Positions 30,820 through 39,136 of a stretch of DNA of 64,000 nucleotides are shown one piece after another. The notes below the pieces were generated by a model. It did not search any database. It saw only the letters and a program-made list of their open reading frames with translations, and was not told where the DNA came from. Within the stretch, counting starts at the first letter, position 1, and each line of letters begins with the position of its first letter. The stretch lies in contig NZ_JAGOPN010000002.1 of the NCBI RefSeq assembly GCF_017991995.1, positions 429,136 through 493,135 on the forward strand, read 5' to 3'. The translations under genes were made by a program, and so were the position numbers. This DNA is from Pseudacidovorax sp. (GTDB lineage Bacteria > Pseudomonadota > Gammaproteobacteria > Burkholderiales > Burkholderiaceae_C).

Positions 30820-31202
30820 CGGAAGGGCACTTTCCGGTCACCCCAGTAGTCGGCGGCGTCCCGGAAGATGTCGAGCAGTTGCTCGCGCGCTTCCTTGTCG
30901 AATTTGGCATGCGCCGGGATCTGCTCCAGCACCACGACGAAGCCCGGCTGCGGGCCCGACTTGTACAGCGGGTCGGTCATGCAGTCGTAGAGGGCGTCGA
31001 AGTTCTTGCCGAAGTGCGCCGGGAAGGTGAACTGCTGCGCGATCAGGTCGAGCACGTCCTGCTTGCTCTGGGCAACGGCCAGGTTGGCATAGAGGAAGTG
31101 GTGGCCCGCTTCTTGCGCCGCCTGCTGCAGATCGGCCACGCGAAAGGCGCGAATCGACTGCACGATGTTCGGCCGCACGCCCTTGAGAGGCTGCTCATTC
31201 AT
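30798..31202 (-). CDS. barstar-family ribonuclease inhibitor
   Basis: Cytoplasmic inhibitor expected to bind and block the ribonuclease encoded just upstream. It is 134 residues from the ATG at 31202; an ATG six codons earlier (31220) is equally possible, as neither has a strong Shine-Dalgarno. The barstar core is clear: FPAHFGKNFDALYDCMTD is the classical helix-loop that contacts the RNase active site, and GFVVVLEQIPAHAKFDKEAREQLLDIFRDAADYWGDRKVPF matches the rest of the fold. It is 71 bases downstream of the ribonuclease gene on the same strand, the standard order for this pair. Confidence 0.9.
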   Translation of the reverse strand: MNEQPLKGVRPNIVQSIRAFRVADLQQAAQEAGHHFLYANLAVAQSKQDVLDLIAQQFTFPAHFGKNFDALYDCMTDPLYKSGPQPGFVVVLEQIPAHAKFDKEAREQLLDIFRDAADYWGDRKVPFRCFYSFL

Positions 31203-31273
31203 CTCCGCTGTTCTTTCCATGATGGTCAAGACTTGTTCCGGACGCGTTGGTGCGTCAACCCATGACGTGCGCA

Positions 31274-31690
31274 TCAGGGCACGATCTTTCTGAAACTGGC
31301 GTAGTGGTCGGCCGTGTACCAGCAACCATCGGGTCGGCTGGGCTGCTGGCCCCCGCACACGATCCGGCGCGCGCCGCGGTTGCTCGCGCCCGGCGTCCTG
31401 ACTGTGTACTCGCGGTAGTAGCCGCGCGGTTCACGAGGCAGGAGTCGCTCGCGGTTGCCGAAGACCGTGCCGTCCTTCTCGTGAGGGAAGGGGCCGCCTT
31501 GCAGGATGGTTCGGTAGGTTTGCTGGCCCTGGGGAGGCAGTTCCGCCAGTGCAATCGAAGTGCCCCGGTCCGTCGTCTCCCGGGCGGATGCGGCGGGCAT
31601 CCCCGCCAATCCTCCCCACAAGGCTGCCGCAAGAACGCCAACGCGCGTGAACTTGGAAACCGGGGAAGAAATCGAGGCGAAAACCGCCAT
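31274..31690 (-). CDS. secreted guanyl-specific ribonuclease (RNase Sa / N1-T1 family)
   Basis: A 138-residue exported ribonuclease cutting RNA after guanosine. The signal peptide at about 1-36 ends in MPAASA-RE. The mature domain closely parallels Streptomyces RNase Sa: DGTVFGNRERLLP, GYYREYTVRTPG and ADHYASF. The catalytic triad of the family (Sa E54, R69, H85) corresponds to E94, R109 and H129, all present. C112 and C123 could form a disulfide. Its inhibitor barstar follows. Such pairs can serve nutrient scavenging or competition. The frame is GC-typical, so recent transfer is not indicated. No clear Shine-Dalgarno precedes the ATG. Confidence 0.88.
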   Translation of the reverse strand: MAVFASISSPVSKFTRVGVLAAALWGGLAGMPAASARETTDRGTSIALAELPPQGQQTYRTILQGGPFPHEKDGTVFGNRERLLPREPRGYYREYTVRTPGASNRGARRIVCGGQQPSRPDGCWYTADHYASFRKIVP

Positions 31691-31722
31691 GAGGCACCGG
31701 AAGGCTAAAGAACGGGACTGCG

Positions 31723-31744
31723 ATTTACGGGTTAACCCGTAAAT
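31723..31744. promoter_or_regulatory. 22-bp perfect palindrome upstream of the ribonuclease gene (operator candidate)
   Basis: The half-site ATTTACGGGTT at 31723-31733 is followed directly by its exact reverse complement at 31734-31744. It lies 33 bases upstream of the ribonuclease start, in a relatively AT-rich patch. Its position and symmetry suggest a dimeric repressor or activator site for the ribonuclease-barstar operon. The stem has no T-run and no loop, so it is not a terminator. The regulator is unknown. Confidence 0.5.
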
Positions 31745-31903
31745 TCAAGCCCGCCAGTGTGCCCCAGTGCTGCCTAAATAGCAAGCGAATGCCCAAGGAT
31801 TGGGCAATGGGAATGCCCTGCGAAGTGCCAAAAAGTTGACGCTCCGCAGAGTTGGCACCAGCATGGTGCGGGGCAGACAGGCGCATTGCGCGCCTGCCGC
31901 CCG

Positions 31904-31931
31904 AGCGATCAGCGATCAGCGATCAGCGATC
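31904..31931. repeat. four tandem copies of AGCGATC at the maeB stop codon
   Basis: Four exact 7-base units run from 31904 to 31931. On the maeB strand the repeats read GATCGCT, and the maeB TGA (31925-31923) falls inside them, so copy-number changes would not alter MaeB because the stop is in the first unit reached. It is a small simple-sequence tract, possibly slippage-prone. Confidence 0.9.
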
Positions 31932-34232
31932 GGCGTTGGCGTCGGCCACCGTCAGGGCCGTCATGTTGACGATGCGGCGCACCGTGGCGCTGGCGGTGAG
32001 GATGTGCACCGGCTTGGCCGCGCCCAGCAGCACCGGGCCGATGGCGATGTTGCCGCCAGCGGCCGTCTTGAGCAGGTTGTAGGAGATGTTGGCGGCGTCG
32101 ATGTTGGGAAACACCAGCAGGTTGGCGTCGCCGGCCAGGGCGCTGTGCGGCATCACGCTCATGCGCTGGCGGCCGTCGAGGGCCACGTCTCCGTGCATCT
32201 CGCCGTCGACTTCGAGCCAGGGTGCCTGCTCGCGCAGCAGGGCCAGGGTCTGGCGCATCTTGAGCGCGCTGGGATGGGCGCTGGTGCCGAAGTTGGAGTG
32301 CGACAGCAGGGCGGCCTTGGGCTTGAGGCCGAAACGCATCATTTCCTCGGCGGCCATGATGGTGATCTCGGCCAGTTCCTCGGCGCTGGGGTCGTAGTTG
32401 ACGTGCGTGTCGACCAGAAACACCTGCCGCTCGGGCAGCAGCAGCGCGTTCATGCAGGCATAGATCGAGGCGCCGCTGCGCTTGCCGATCACGTTGTCGA
32501 TGTAGGGCAGGTGGGCGTGGGTGGTGCCCCAGGTGCCGCAGATCATGCCGTCCACATGGCCCTTGTGAAGCAGCATGGCGCCGATGAGCGCCAGGCGACG
32601 GCGCATCTCGATCTTGGCGACCTGAACCGTCACACCCTTGCGCTCGGTCATGCGGTGGTAGGTCTGCCAGAAGTCGCGGTAGCGCTCGTCCCACTCGACG
32701 TTGACGACGTCGTAGTCCTGGCCTTCCTTCAGTCGCAGCCCGAACTTCTCGATGCGCTGGGCGATGATGGCCGGGCGGCCGATGAGCGTGGGGCGTGCGA
32801 TGCCTTCGTCCACCACGATCTGGGCGGCGCGCAGCACGCGTTCTTCCTCGCCCTCGGCGTAGGCCACGCGCTTCTTGGCGGCCCGCTTGGCCGCGTCGAA
32901 GATCGGCTTCATCGTCGTGCCCGAGGCATAGACGAAGCTCTGCAGCTTGTCGCGGTAGGCGTCCAGGTCCTTGATGGGACGGGCGGCCACGCCGCTTTCT
33001 TCTGCCGCCTTGGCCACGGCCGGCGCGATCTTCATCATCAGGCGCGGGTCGAAGGGCTTGGGGATCAGGTATTCGGGGCCGAAGCTCAGCTTCTCGCCCA
33101 CATAGGCGGCGGCCACGCGCTCGCTCTGCTCGGCCTGCGCCAGGTCGGCGATGGCGCGCACCGCGGCGATCTCCATCTCGTCGGTGATGGTGGTCGCGCC
33201 GCAGTCCAGGGCGCCGCGGAAGATATACGGGAAGCACAGGACGTTGTTGACCTGGTTCGGGTAGTCGGTCCGGCCCGTGGCCATGATGACGTCGCCGCGC
33301 ACCGAATGGGCCAGCTCCGGCAGGATTTCCGGGTTGGGGTTGGCCAGCGCGAAGATCACCGGCCGGGCGGCCATCTTGGCGACCATCTCGGGCTTGAGCA
33401 CGTTGCCGGCCGACAGGCCCAGGAAGACGTCGGCGCCTTCCATCACCTCGCCCAGCGTGCGGGCCTCGGTCTTCTGCGCGAACTGGGCCTTGTCTTCGTC
33501 CATCAGCTCGGTGCGACCTTCGTAGACCACGCCGGCCAGGTCGGTGACGAACACGTTCTCGCGCTTGAGGCCCACCTTGAGCAGCAGGTTCAGGCAGGCC
33601 AGGGCGGCGGCGCCGGCGCCCGAGGCCACCAGCTTGACCTGGCCGATGTCCTTGCCGGCCACCTTCAGGCCGTTGAGCATGGCGGCGGCCACGGTGATGG
33701 CGGTGCCATGCTGGTCGTCGTGGAAGACCGGGATCTTCATGCGCTTGCGCAGCTCGCGCTCGACGTAGAAGCAGTCGGGGGCCTTGATGTCCTCGAGGTT
33801 GATGGCGCCGAAGGTGGGCTCCAGCGCGGCGATCACCTCGACCAGCTTGGCCGGGTCCTTCTCGTCGATCTCGATGTCGAAGACGTCCACGCCCGCGAAC
33901 TTCTTGAACAGGACGGCCTTGCCTTCCATCACCGGCTTGGAGGCCAGCGGGCCGATGTCGCCGAGGCCCAGCACGGCGGTGCCGTTGGAGATCACGGCCA
34001 CCAGGTTGCCGCGCGAGGTGTAGCGGAAGGCGGCGGCCGGGTCCTTGACGATCTCCTCGCAGGGCGCAGCCACGCCAGGCGAGTAGGCCAGCGACAGGTC
34101 GCGCTGGTTCGTCATCTGCTTGGTGGCGCTGATCGCCAGCTTGCCCGGCACCGGATGCTCGTGGTACTCGAGTGCGGCGCGGCGAAGTTCCGCGCGTTTG
34201 TCTTCGGCGCTCAGGGGTTTGGACTCGGACAT
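31923..34232 (-). CDS. maeB: NADP-dependent malic enzyme (malic domain plus phosphotransacetylase-like domain)
   Basis: Oxidative decarboxylation of malate to pyruvate with NADPH formation. It is 769 residues, the large MaeB type. The malic enzyme and NAD(P) domains cover about 1-425 ([55 protein letters not shown]), and a C-terminal phosphate-acetyltransferase-like domain covers about 435-769, known in relatives to mediate acetyl-CoA regulation. The start at 34232 ([24 protein letters not shown]) fits homologues. It is a monocistronic gene divergent from the SPFH cluster; the 204-base gap should hold both promoters. Confidence 0.96.
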   Translation of the reverse strand: MSESKPLSAEDKRAELRRAALEYHEHPVPGKLAISATKQMTNQRDLSLAYSPGVAAPCEEIVKDPAAAFRYTSRGNLVAVISNGTAVLGLGDIGPLASKPVMEGKAVLFKKFAGVDVFDIEIDEKDPAKLVEVIAALEPTFGAINLEDIKAPDCFYVERELRKRMKIPVFHDDQHGTAITVAAAMLNGLKVAGKDIGQVKLVASGAGAAALACLNLLLKVGLKRENVFVTDLAGVVYEGRTELMDEDKAQFAQKTEARTLGEVMEGADVFLGLSAGNVLKPEMVAKMAARPVIFALANPNPEILPELAHSVRGDVIMATGRTDYPNQVNNVLCFPYIFRGALDCGATTITDEMEIAAVRAIADLAQAEQSERVAAAYVGEKLSFGPEYLIPKPFDPRLMMKIAPAVAKAAEESGVAARPIKDLDAYRDKLQSFVYASGTTMKPIFDAAKRAAKKRVAYAEGEEERVLRAAQIVVDEGIARPTLIGRPAIIAQRIEKFGLRLKEGQDYDVVNVEWDERYRDFWQTYHRMTERKGVTVQVAKIEMRRRLALIGAMLLHKGHVDGMICGTWGTTHAHLPYIDNVIGKRSGASIYACMNALLLPERQVFLVDTHVNYDPSAEELAEITIMAAEEMMRFGLKPKAALLSHSNFGTSAHPSALKMRQTLALLREQAPWLEVDGEMHGDVALDGRQRMSVMPHSALAGDANLLVFPNIDAANISYNLLKTAAGGNIAIGPVLLGAAKPVHILTASATVRRIVNMTALTVADANADR

Positions 34233-34436
34233 GGGGACGCTGCTCCTCGACGCAGGCGGCGGGCTGTCGAGGCGCCGCCGCTGCCTGGCTCACTGGGAAA
34301 AGGGCGCCGATTGTAGGCTCGGCCTTACACCGGCCTTTCGCGCCATAGGCTGCCTGGCCAGTCCGTCCGCCGGAATCCGGATGGACGTCATGTGGCACCA
34401 TTTGGGGCTTCTCACCTCGCACGCACGGAGCACCGC

Positions 34437-35480
34437 ATGGCACTGATGGATTTCATCAAGAAACAGTTCATCGACGTCATCCAATGGACGGAGGAGGGCG
34501 ACGGCACGCTCGCCTGGCGCTTCCCGATGGCGGGCATGGAGATCCAGAACGGCGCCTCGCTCACGGTGCGCGAGTCGCAGATGGCCGTCTTCGTCAACGA
34601 GGGCACGGTGGCCGATGTCTTCGGCCCCGGCATGTACAAGCTGACGACACAGACGCTGCCGGTGCTGACCTATCTGAAGAATTGGGACAAGCTCTTCGAG
34701 TCGCCCTTCAAGAGCGACGTGTACTTCTTCAGCACCCGCCAGCAGGTGGACCAGAAGTGGGGCACGCCCCAGCCCATCACCATCCGCGACAAGGACTTCG
34801 GCGCCGTGCGGCTGCGGGCCTTCGGCAACTACAGCTACCGGGTGGCCGACCCCAAGCTCTTCCACACCGAGATCTCCGGCACGCGCGAGCGCTACACGGT
34901 GGCCGACCTCGACGGCCAACTGCGTGGGCTGGTGCTGCAGAACATCAGCAACGCCATCGCTGCGAGTGGCGTGCCCTTCCTGGATCTGGCGGCCAACCAG
35001 AACCAGTTCGCGCAGGCGCTGGCCGCGCAGCTCGCCCCCGAGTTCGCCAAGATCGGCCTGCGCCTGGACGTGATGACGCTGCAGAACCTGTCGCTGCCCG
35101 AGGAGCTGCAGAAGGTCCTCGACCAGAAGATCGGCATGGGCATGGTCGGCAACGACATGGGCAAGTTCATGCAGTACCAGGCGGGTCAGGCCATCCCGGT
35201 CTTCGCCGAGAACAGCGGCCATGGCGGCGGCGTGGCTGGCGATGCCATGGGCCTGGGCGCGGGTGTCGCGCTGGGGCAGGTGATGGCCAACACGCTGGCG
35301 CAGGGCCTGCAGCAGCCGGCCCAGGCGCCTGCTGCCGCAGCGGCCGCTGCGGCGCCGACCGTCAGCCCCGCCGAGGTGATGTCCACCCTCGAGAAGCTGG
35401 CCGAGCTCAAGACCAAGGGCATCCTGACCCAGGAAGAGTTCGACGCCAAGAAGACCGAACTGCTGAAAAAGCTGACGTGA
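34437..35480 (+). CDS. SPFH-domain protein with C-terminal SHOCT motif
   Basis: A 347-residue protein of the stomatin/prohibitin-like family sometimes called virion core protein-like (COG4260, YdjI relatives). The SPFH-like domain covers about 20-240 (LTVRESQMAVFVNEGTVADVFGPGMYKL). No membrane helix is present, so it probably associates peripherally. A Gly/Ala/Gln-rich linker at about 255-300 leads to a SHOCT motif at 310-345 (KLAELKTKGILTQEEFDAKK), a short oligomerisation or domain-recruiting element. The start at 34437 is preferred over an ATG 15 codons upstream. It is the first gene of the cluster with DUF4178, DUF350 and spermidine-synthase-like genes; the role is unproven. Confidence 0.85.
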   Translation: MALMDFIKKQFIDVIQWTEEGDGTLAWRFPMAGMEIQNGASLTVRESQMAVFVNEGTVADVFGPGMYKLTTQTLPVLTYLKNWDKLFESPFKSDVYFFSTRQQVDQKWGTPQPITIRDKDFGAVRLRAFGNYSYRVADPKLFHTEISGTRERYTVADLDGQLRGLVLQNISNAIAASGVPFLDLAANQNQFAQALAAQLAPEFAKIGLRLDVMTLQNLSLPEELQKVLDQKIGMGMVGNDMGKFMQYQAGQAIPVFAENSGHGGGVAGDAMGLGAGVALGQVMANTLAQGLQQPAQAPAAAAAAAAPTVSPAEVMSTLEKLAELKTKGILTQEEFDAKKTELLKKLT

Positions 35481-35501
35481 TCCGCGCCGCACGCTCCCGC
35501 C

Positions 35502-36995
35502 ATGGCTGAGGCCGGCGGCACCCAGCGCCACTATCGCGCACCCTGTCCGGGCTGCGGCGCGCCGGTCGAGTTCCGATCGGCGCAGTCGGTCTATGCCGTC
35601 TGCCCCTACTGCCAGAGCACGGTCGTCCGCCGGGGCGAGCAACTGGCGCGCGTGGGCAAGATGGCCGAGCTGTTCGAGGACTTCAGTCCGCTGCAGCTCT
35701 TTGCCGCCGGCCACCTGCAGAACCAGCCCTTCACCCTGGTCGGCCGGCTGCAGTACGCCTATGCCGGCGGCCGCTGGACCGAATGGATCGCCCAGCTCGA
35801 CGGCGAGCGCCAGGGCACGCTGAGCGAGGACAACGGCAGCTACGTCTTCTCGTTGCCCTACGCGCTGACGCAGGAGGCGCCGCCCGCCGACGCCCTGCGT
35901 GTGGGGATGACGACGGCCATCAACGGCCAGTCGTACACGGTGGCCTCCAACGAGGAGGCGGCGCTGCTTTCGGCCCAGGGCGAACTGCCGCGGCTGCCCG
36001 AGCTAGGCCGGCCCTTCCGCGTGGTCGAGTTGCGCAACGACCGGGGACTGGTGCTCAGTCTGGAGTACGGCAGCCAGCCGCCCACGGCCTGGCTGGGCCG
36101 ACAGGTGGCATTGGCCGACCTGCAGCTCACCGGCCTGCGCAGCGAATCCGGCAAGGAAGAGCAAGGCCGCGCCTTCAACTGCCCGAACTGCGGCGCGCCG
36201 GTGACGGTGCAGTTGGAGGGCAGCAAGAGCGTCACCTGCGGCAGCTGCAAGAGCCTGATTGACCTGAGTGCCGGCATCGGCGCGGAGCTGAAGTACGCGG
36301 TGCAGGACGAGCCGGTGAAGCCGCTGATCGCGCTGGGCAGCACAGGCCGGCTGGAGGGCAGCGACTGGCAGGTGGTGGGATTCCAGCACCGCATGGGCCG
36401 CTCGCTGGGCGAGGACGAGCAGTTCGGCTGGAGCGAATACCTGCTCTACAACCGGCAGAAGGGCTTCTGCTTCCTGGTGGACGCCGAGGACGGCTGGAGC
36501 CTGGTGCGGCCGACCACCGGCGCGCCGGTGGTGTCGGGCGGCGGCGCCAGCGCGCGCTACCTGGGCACCACCTACCGCCAGCAGTACAGCTACGACGCCG
36601 AGACCACCTACGTGGCCGGCGAGTTCTACTGGCGCGTGGAGCGCGGCCAGCGCACCAGCAACCGCGACTACGCGGGCCCCAAGGGCGCGGTGCTGTCGCT
36701 GGAGCGGGCCGACAAGGAGCTGACCTGGTCGCTCGGCAACCGGCTGGACGGCGCGGCCGTGGCCCAGGCCTTCAAGCTCGATGCGCGCAAGGACCAGTTC
36801 AAGCGGGCCGATGCGGCCCCGCTGAGCGCGGCCTCGGGCCTCGGCTGCGGGACGATCATCCTGATCGTGGTGGTCGTGATCATCCTGCTCTTGATCCTGT
36901 CGACCTGCAGCAGTGGCTCGGGCTCCTCGGGCAGCGGCTGGCGCAGCACGGGCGGCTCTTACGGCGGCTATTCCAGCGGAGGCGGCCACAAGTAG
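35502..36995 (+). CDS. DUF4178-domain protein with two zinc ribbons and a C-terminal membrane anchor
   Basis: A 497-residue protein of unknown function. There are two zinc-ribbon-like motifs: C15-x2-C18 with C34-x2-C37, and C227-x2-C230 with C246-x2-C249. Each precedes a DUF4178 domain (about 55-210 and 265-430), so the protein looks like an internal duplication. A single membrane helix lies at about 447-467 (IILIVVVVIILLLILST) followed by a Gly/Ser-rich tail ending SGGGHK, placing the bulk in the cytoplasm facing the membrane. It starts 21 bases after the SPFH gene, so they are co-transcribed. Confidence 0.85.
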   Translation: MAEAGGTQRHYRAPCPGCGAPVEFRSAQSVYAVCPYCQSTVVRRGEQLARVGKMAELFEDFSPLQLFAAGHLQNQPFTLVGRLQYAYAGGRWTEWIAQLDGERQGTLSEDNGSYVFSLPYALTQEAPPADALRVGMTTAINGQSYTVASNEEAALLSAQGELPRLPELGRPFRVVELRNDRGLVLSLEYGSQPPTAWLGRQVALADLQLTGLRSESGKEEQGRAFNCPNCGAPVTVQLEGSKSVTCGSCKSLIDLSAGIGAELKYAVQDEPVKPLIALGSTGRLEGSDWQVVGFQHRMGRSLGEDEQFGWSEYLLYNRQKGFCFLVDAEDGWSLVRPTTGAPVVSGGGASARYLGTTYRQQYSYDAETTYVAGEFYWRVERGQRTSNRDYAGPKGAVLSLERADKELTWSLGNRLDGAAVAQAFKLDARKDQFKRADAAPLSAASGLGCGTIILIVVVVIILLLILSTCSSGSGSSGSGWRSTGGSYGGYSSGGGHK

Positions 36996-37035
36996 GTGGC
37001 GCCTTTCCCTTCTTCATCCTCTTGCGGAGAGACAC

Positions 37036-37257
37036 ATGGCGAAATTCGAATGGCTCCATCCCGTGTCCATCGCGGGCACCCTGCTGTATGCACTGATCGG
37101 CATCATCGTGTTCTGGGTCGCCTTCATCGTCATCGACAAAATCACTCCCTACGACCTGTGGGCCGAGATCGTCGAGAAGCAGAACCGGGCGCTGGCGCTG
37201 GTGGTGGCGGCGATGTGCCTGGGCATTTCCATCATCGTCGCGGCTGCTATTCATTGA
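37036..37257 (+). CDS. DUF350 small membrane protein
   Basis: A 73-residue protein with two membrane helices (about 14-34 and 52-71), matching the DUF350 unit found in E. coli YjfL. Helix 1 contains LLYALIGIIVFWVAFIVID; the loop KITPYDLWAEIVEKQNRALALV is the conserved part. The start at 37036 has the purine-rich CGGAGAGAC just upstream. It follows the DUF4178 gene by 40 bases and its stop abuts the first 96-bp repeat. The function is unknown; DUF350 genes commonly neighbour DUF4178, PspA/SPFH and polyamine-synthesis genes. Confidence 0.85.
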   Translation: MAKFEWLHPVSIAGTLLYALIGIIVFWVAFIVIDKITPYDLWAEIVEKQNRALALVVAAMCLGISIIVAAAIH

Positions 37258-37543
37258 GCCCCCCGGCTTTTCACGCCGCTGCGCGACGTGTAACGCCACC
37301 CCCCGAGGGGGAGGCGCGGCCGCCTTGGGGCGGCCCGGCGGCGGCCGCATCGAGCCCCCCGGCTTTTCACGCCGCTGCGCGGCGTGTAACGCCATCCCCG
37401 GAGGGGGAGGCGTGGCCGCCTTGGGGCGGCCCGGTGGCAGCCGCATCGAGCCCCCCGGCTTTTCACGCCGCTGCGCTGCGTGTAACGCCACCCCCCGAGG
37501 GGGAGGCACGGCCGCCTTGGGACGGCCCGGCGGCGGCCGCGTC
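37256..37543. repeat. three tandem 96-bp repeats with internal hairpins
   Basis: Three head-to-tail copies (37256-37351, 37352-37447, 37448-37543) differ at only a handful of positions each. Every unit begins GAGCCCCCCGGCTTTTCACG and holds a GC-rich dyad GGCCGCC-TTGG-GGCGGCC plus a shorter CCCCC/GGGGG dyad. They fill the 331 bases between the DUF350 and spermidine-synthase-like genes. No frame through them resembles a protein. Similar GC-rich intergenic dyads are widespread in Comamonadaceae, so this is probably a local amplification of a dispersed repeat, which may attenuate transcription between the two halves of the cluster. Confidence 0.93.
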
Positions 37544-37588
37544 GAGCCCTCTCGCGTCGGGTGTTCGCTGCGCTGACGGGGGCGGGGC

Positions 37589-39136
37589 ATGACGGCGGAG
37601 GTGCGCGCGCCGTCGCCGGTGGCGGTGTCGCTGCTGGCCAGCGTCTTCGTGGTCGCGGCCTGCGGGCTGGTGTACGAACTCAGCGCGGCGGCGCTCAGCT
37701 CCTATGTGCTGGGCGACTCGGTGCTGCAGTTCTCCACCGTGATCGGCGCCTACCTGTTCGCGATGGGCGTGGGCTCCTGGCTGTCCCGCTATTTCGAGCG
37801 GCAGCTGCCCGCGCACTTCCTGCGCATCGAACTGCTGGTGGCGCTGGTGGGCGGGTGCCTGCCGGCGGTGCTCTTCCTGGCCAATGCCTATGTGCCCGGC
37901 GCCTTCCGCCTGCTGTTGTACGGCGGCGTGCTGGTGGTGGGCACGCTGGTGGGGCTGGAGATTCCGCTGGTCATGCGCATCCTGCGGCGCGACATCCAGC
38001 TCAAGGACCTGGTCTCGCAGGTGCTCACCTTCGACTATCTCGGTGCGCTTGCCGTGTCGGTGGCCTTTCCGCTGGTGCTCGTGCCGCAGCTGGGTATGGT
38101 GCGCACGGGGCTGCTGTTCGGGCTGATGAACGCGGCCGTGGGGCTGTGGGCGCTGTGGCTGTTCCGGCACGAGCTGCGGCGCTTCGGCGCGCATGCGATG
38201 GCTTGCGTGCTGACGCTGGCCGCGCTGGCGGGCGCCTTCGTGGGGGCGGAGCGCATCAGCAGCCTGGCGGAAGACAAGCTCTACCAGGAACGCATCGTCT
38301 TCGCCGCCAGCTCGCCCTACCAGCGCATCGTGGTCACGCGCGGCAATGCGGGCCACCGGCTCTTCCTCAACGGCAACCTGCAGTTCGCCGAGCGTGACGA
38401 ATATCGCTACCACGAGGCGCTGGTGCATCCGGCCATGGCGGCCCAGGGCGCCCCGCGCCGGGTGGCCGTGCTGGGCGGCGGCGACGGCATGGCGGTGCGC
38501 GAGATCCTCAAGTACCCCTCGGTCGAGCAGGTCACGCTGGTCGAGCTGGACCCGAACATGACGGCCCTGTTCCGCGACCATGCGCAGCTGTCCGCGCTCA
38601 ACGGCCATTCGCTGCGTTCACCCAAGCTGCGCATCGTCAACGCCGACGCCTTCCAGTGGCTGCAGCAAGCCCCTGTGACCGGCGACGACGGCTTCTACGA
38701 CGTGATCGTGGTGGACTTTCCCGACCCCACCAACTTCGCCATCGGCAAGCTCTACACGCAGAGCTTCTATGCATTGCTGGGCCAGCGCCTGTCGGCCAGT
38801 GGCTATGCGGTGGTGCAGACCACCTCGCCGCTGGTGGCGCGGCGCAGCTTCTGGACGGTGGTGCAGACCATCGAGGCGGCCGGCCTCACGGCCACGCCGT
38901 ACCATGCGCACGTGCCCAGCTTCGGCGAATGGGGCTATGTGATCGCCAGCCGGCGCCCCTGGCGCATGCCGACGGCGCTGCCCGAGGGCCTGCGCTTCCT
39001 GTCGCCGGCGACGCTGCCGCTGCTGTTCGACTTTCCGCGTGACATGGCGCGCGTGCCGGCCGAGGTCAACCGGCTGTCGAACCAGGTGCTGGTGCATACC
39101 TACGAGCAGGAATGGGGCAAGGTCAGCGGCCATTGA
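37589..39136 (+). CDS. membrane-anchored spermidine-synthase-like protein (polyamine aminopropyltransferase family)
   Basis: A 515-residue two-part protein. Residues 1-220 form about seven membrane helices; residues 230-500 are a spermidine-synthase domain facing the cytoplasm. SAM-site signature G296-G-G-D299-G, the substrate segment LFLNGNLQFAERDEYRYHEALVHP, and the active-site VVDFPDP (D376 and D379, matching the two aspartates of SpeE DSTDP) are intact, so it may be catalytically active. No S-adenosylmethionine decarboxylase gene (speD) is nearby to provide the aminopropyl donor. It follows the 96-bp repeats and overlaps the next gene. The preferred amine acceptor is unknown. Confidence 0.85.
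   Translation: MTAEVRAPSPVAVSLLASVFVVAACGLVYELSAAALSSYVLGDSVLQFSTVIGAYLFAMGVGSWLSRYFERQLPAHFLRIELLVALVGGCLPAVLFLANAYVPGAFRLLLYGGVLVVGTLVGLEIPLVMRILRRDIQLKDLVSQVLTFDYLGALAVSVAFPLVLVPQLGMVRTGLLFGLMNAAVGLWALWLFRHELRRFGAHAMACVLTLAALAGAFVGAERISSLAEDKLYQERIVFAASSPYQRIVVTRGNAGHRLFLNGNLQFAERDEYRYHEALVHPAMAAQGAPRRVAVLGGGDGMAVREILKYPSVEQVTLVELDPNMTALFRDHAQLSALNGHSLRSPKLRIVNADAFQWLQQAPVTGDDGFYDVIVVDFPDPTNFAIGKLYTQSFYALLGQRLSASGYAVVQTTSPLVARRSFWTVVQTIEAAGLTATPYHAHVPSFGEWGYVIASRRPWRMPTALPEGLRFLSPATLPLLFDFPRDMARVPAEVNRLSNQVLVHTYEQEWGKVSGH

Noticed and set aside
37251..37592. Several overlapping open frames through the 96-bp repeats on both strands
   Set aside because: They simply translate the repeat three times in each frame, with Arg/Gly/Pro-rich products; 96 is divisible by three, so frames stay open without selection.
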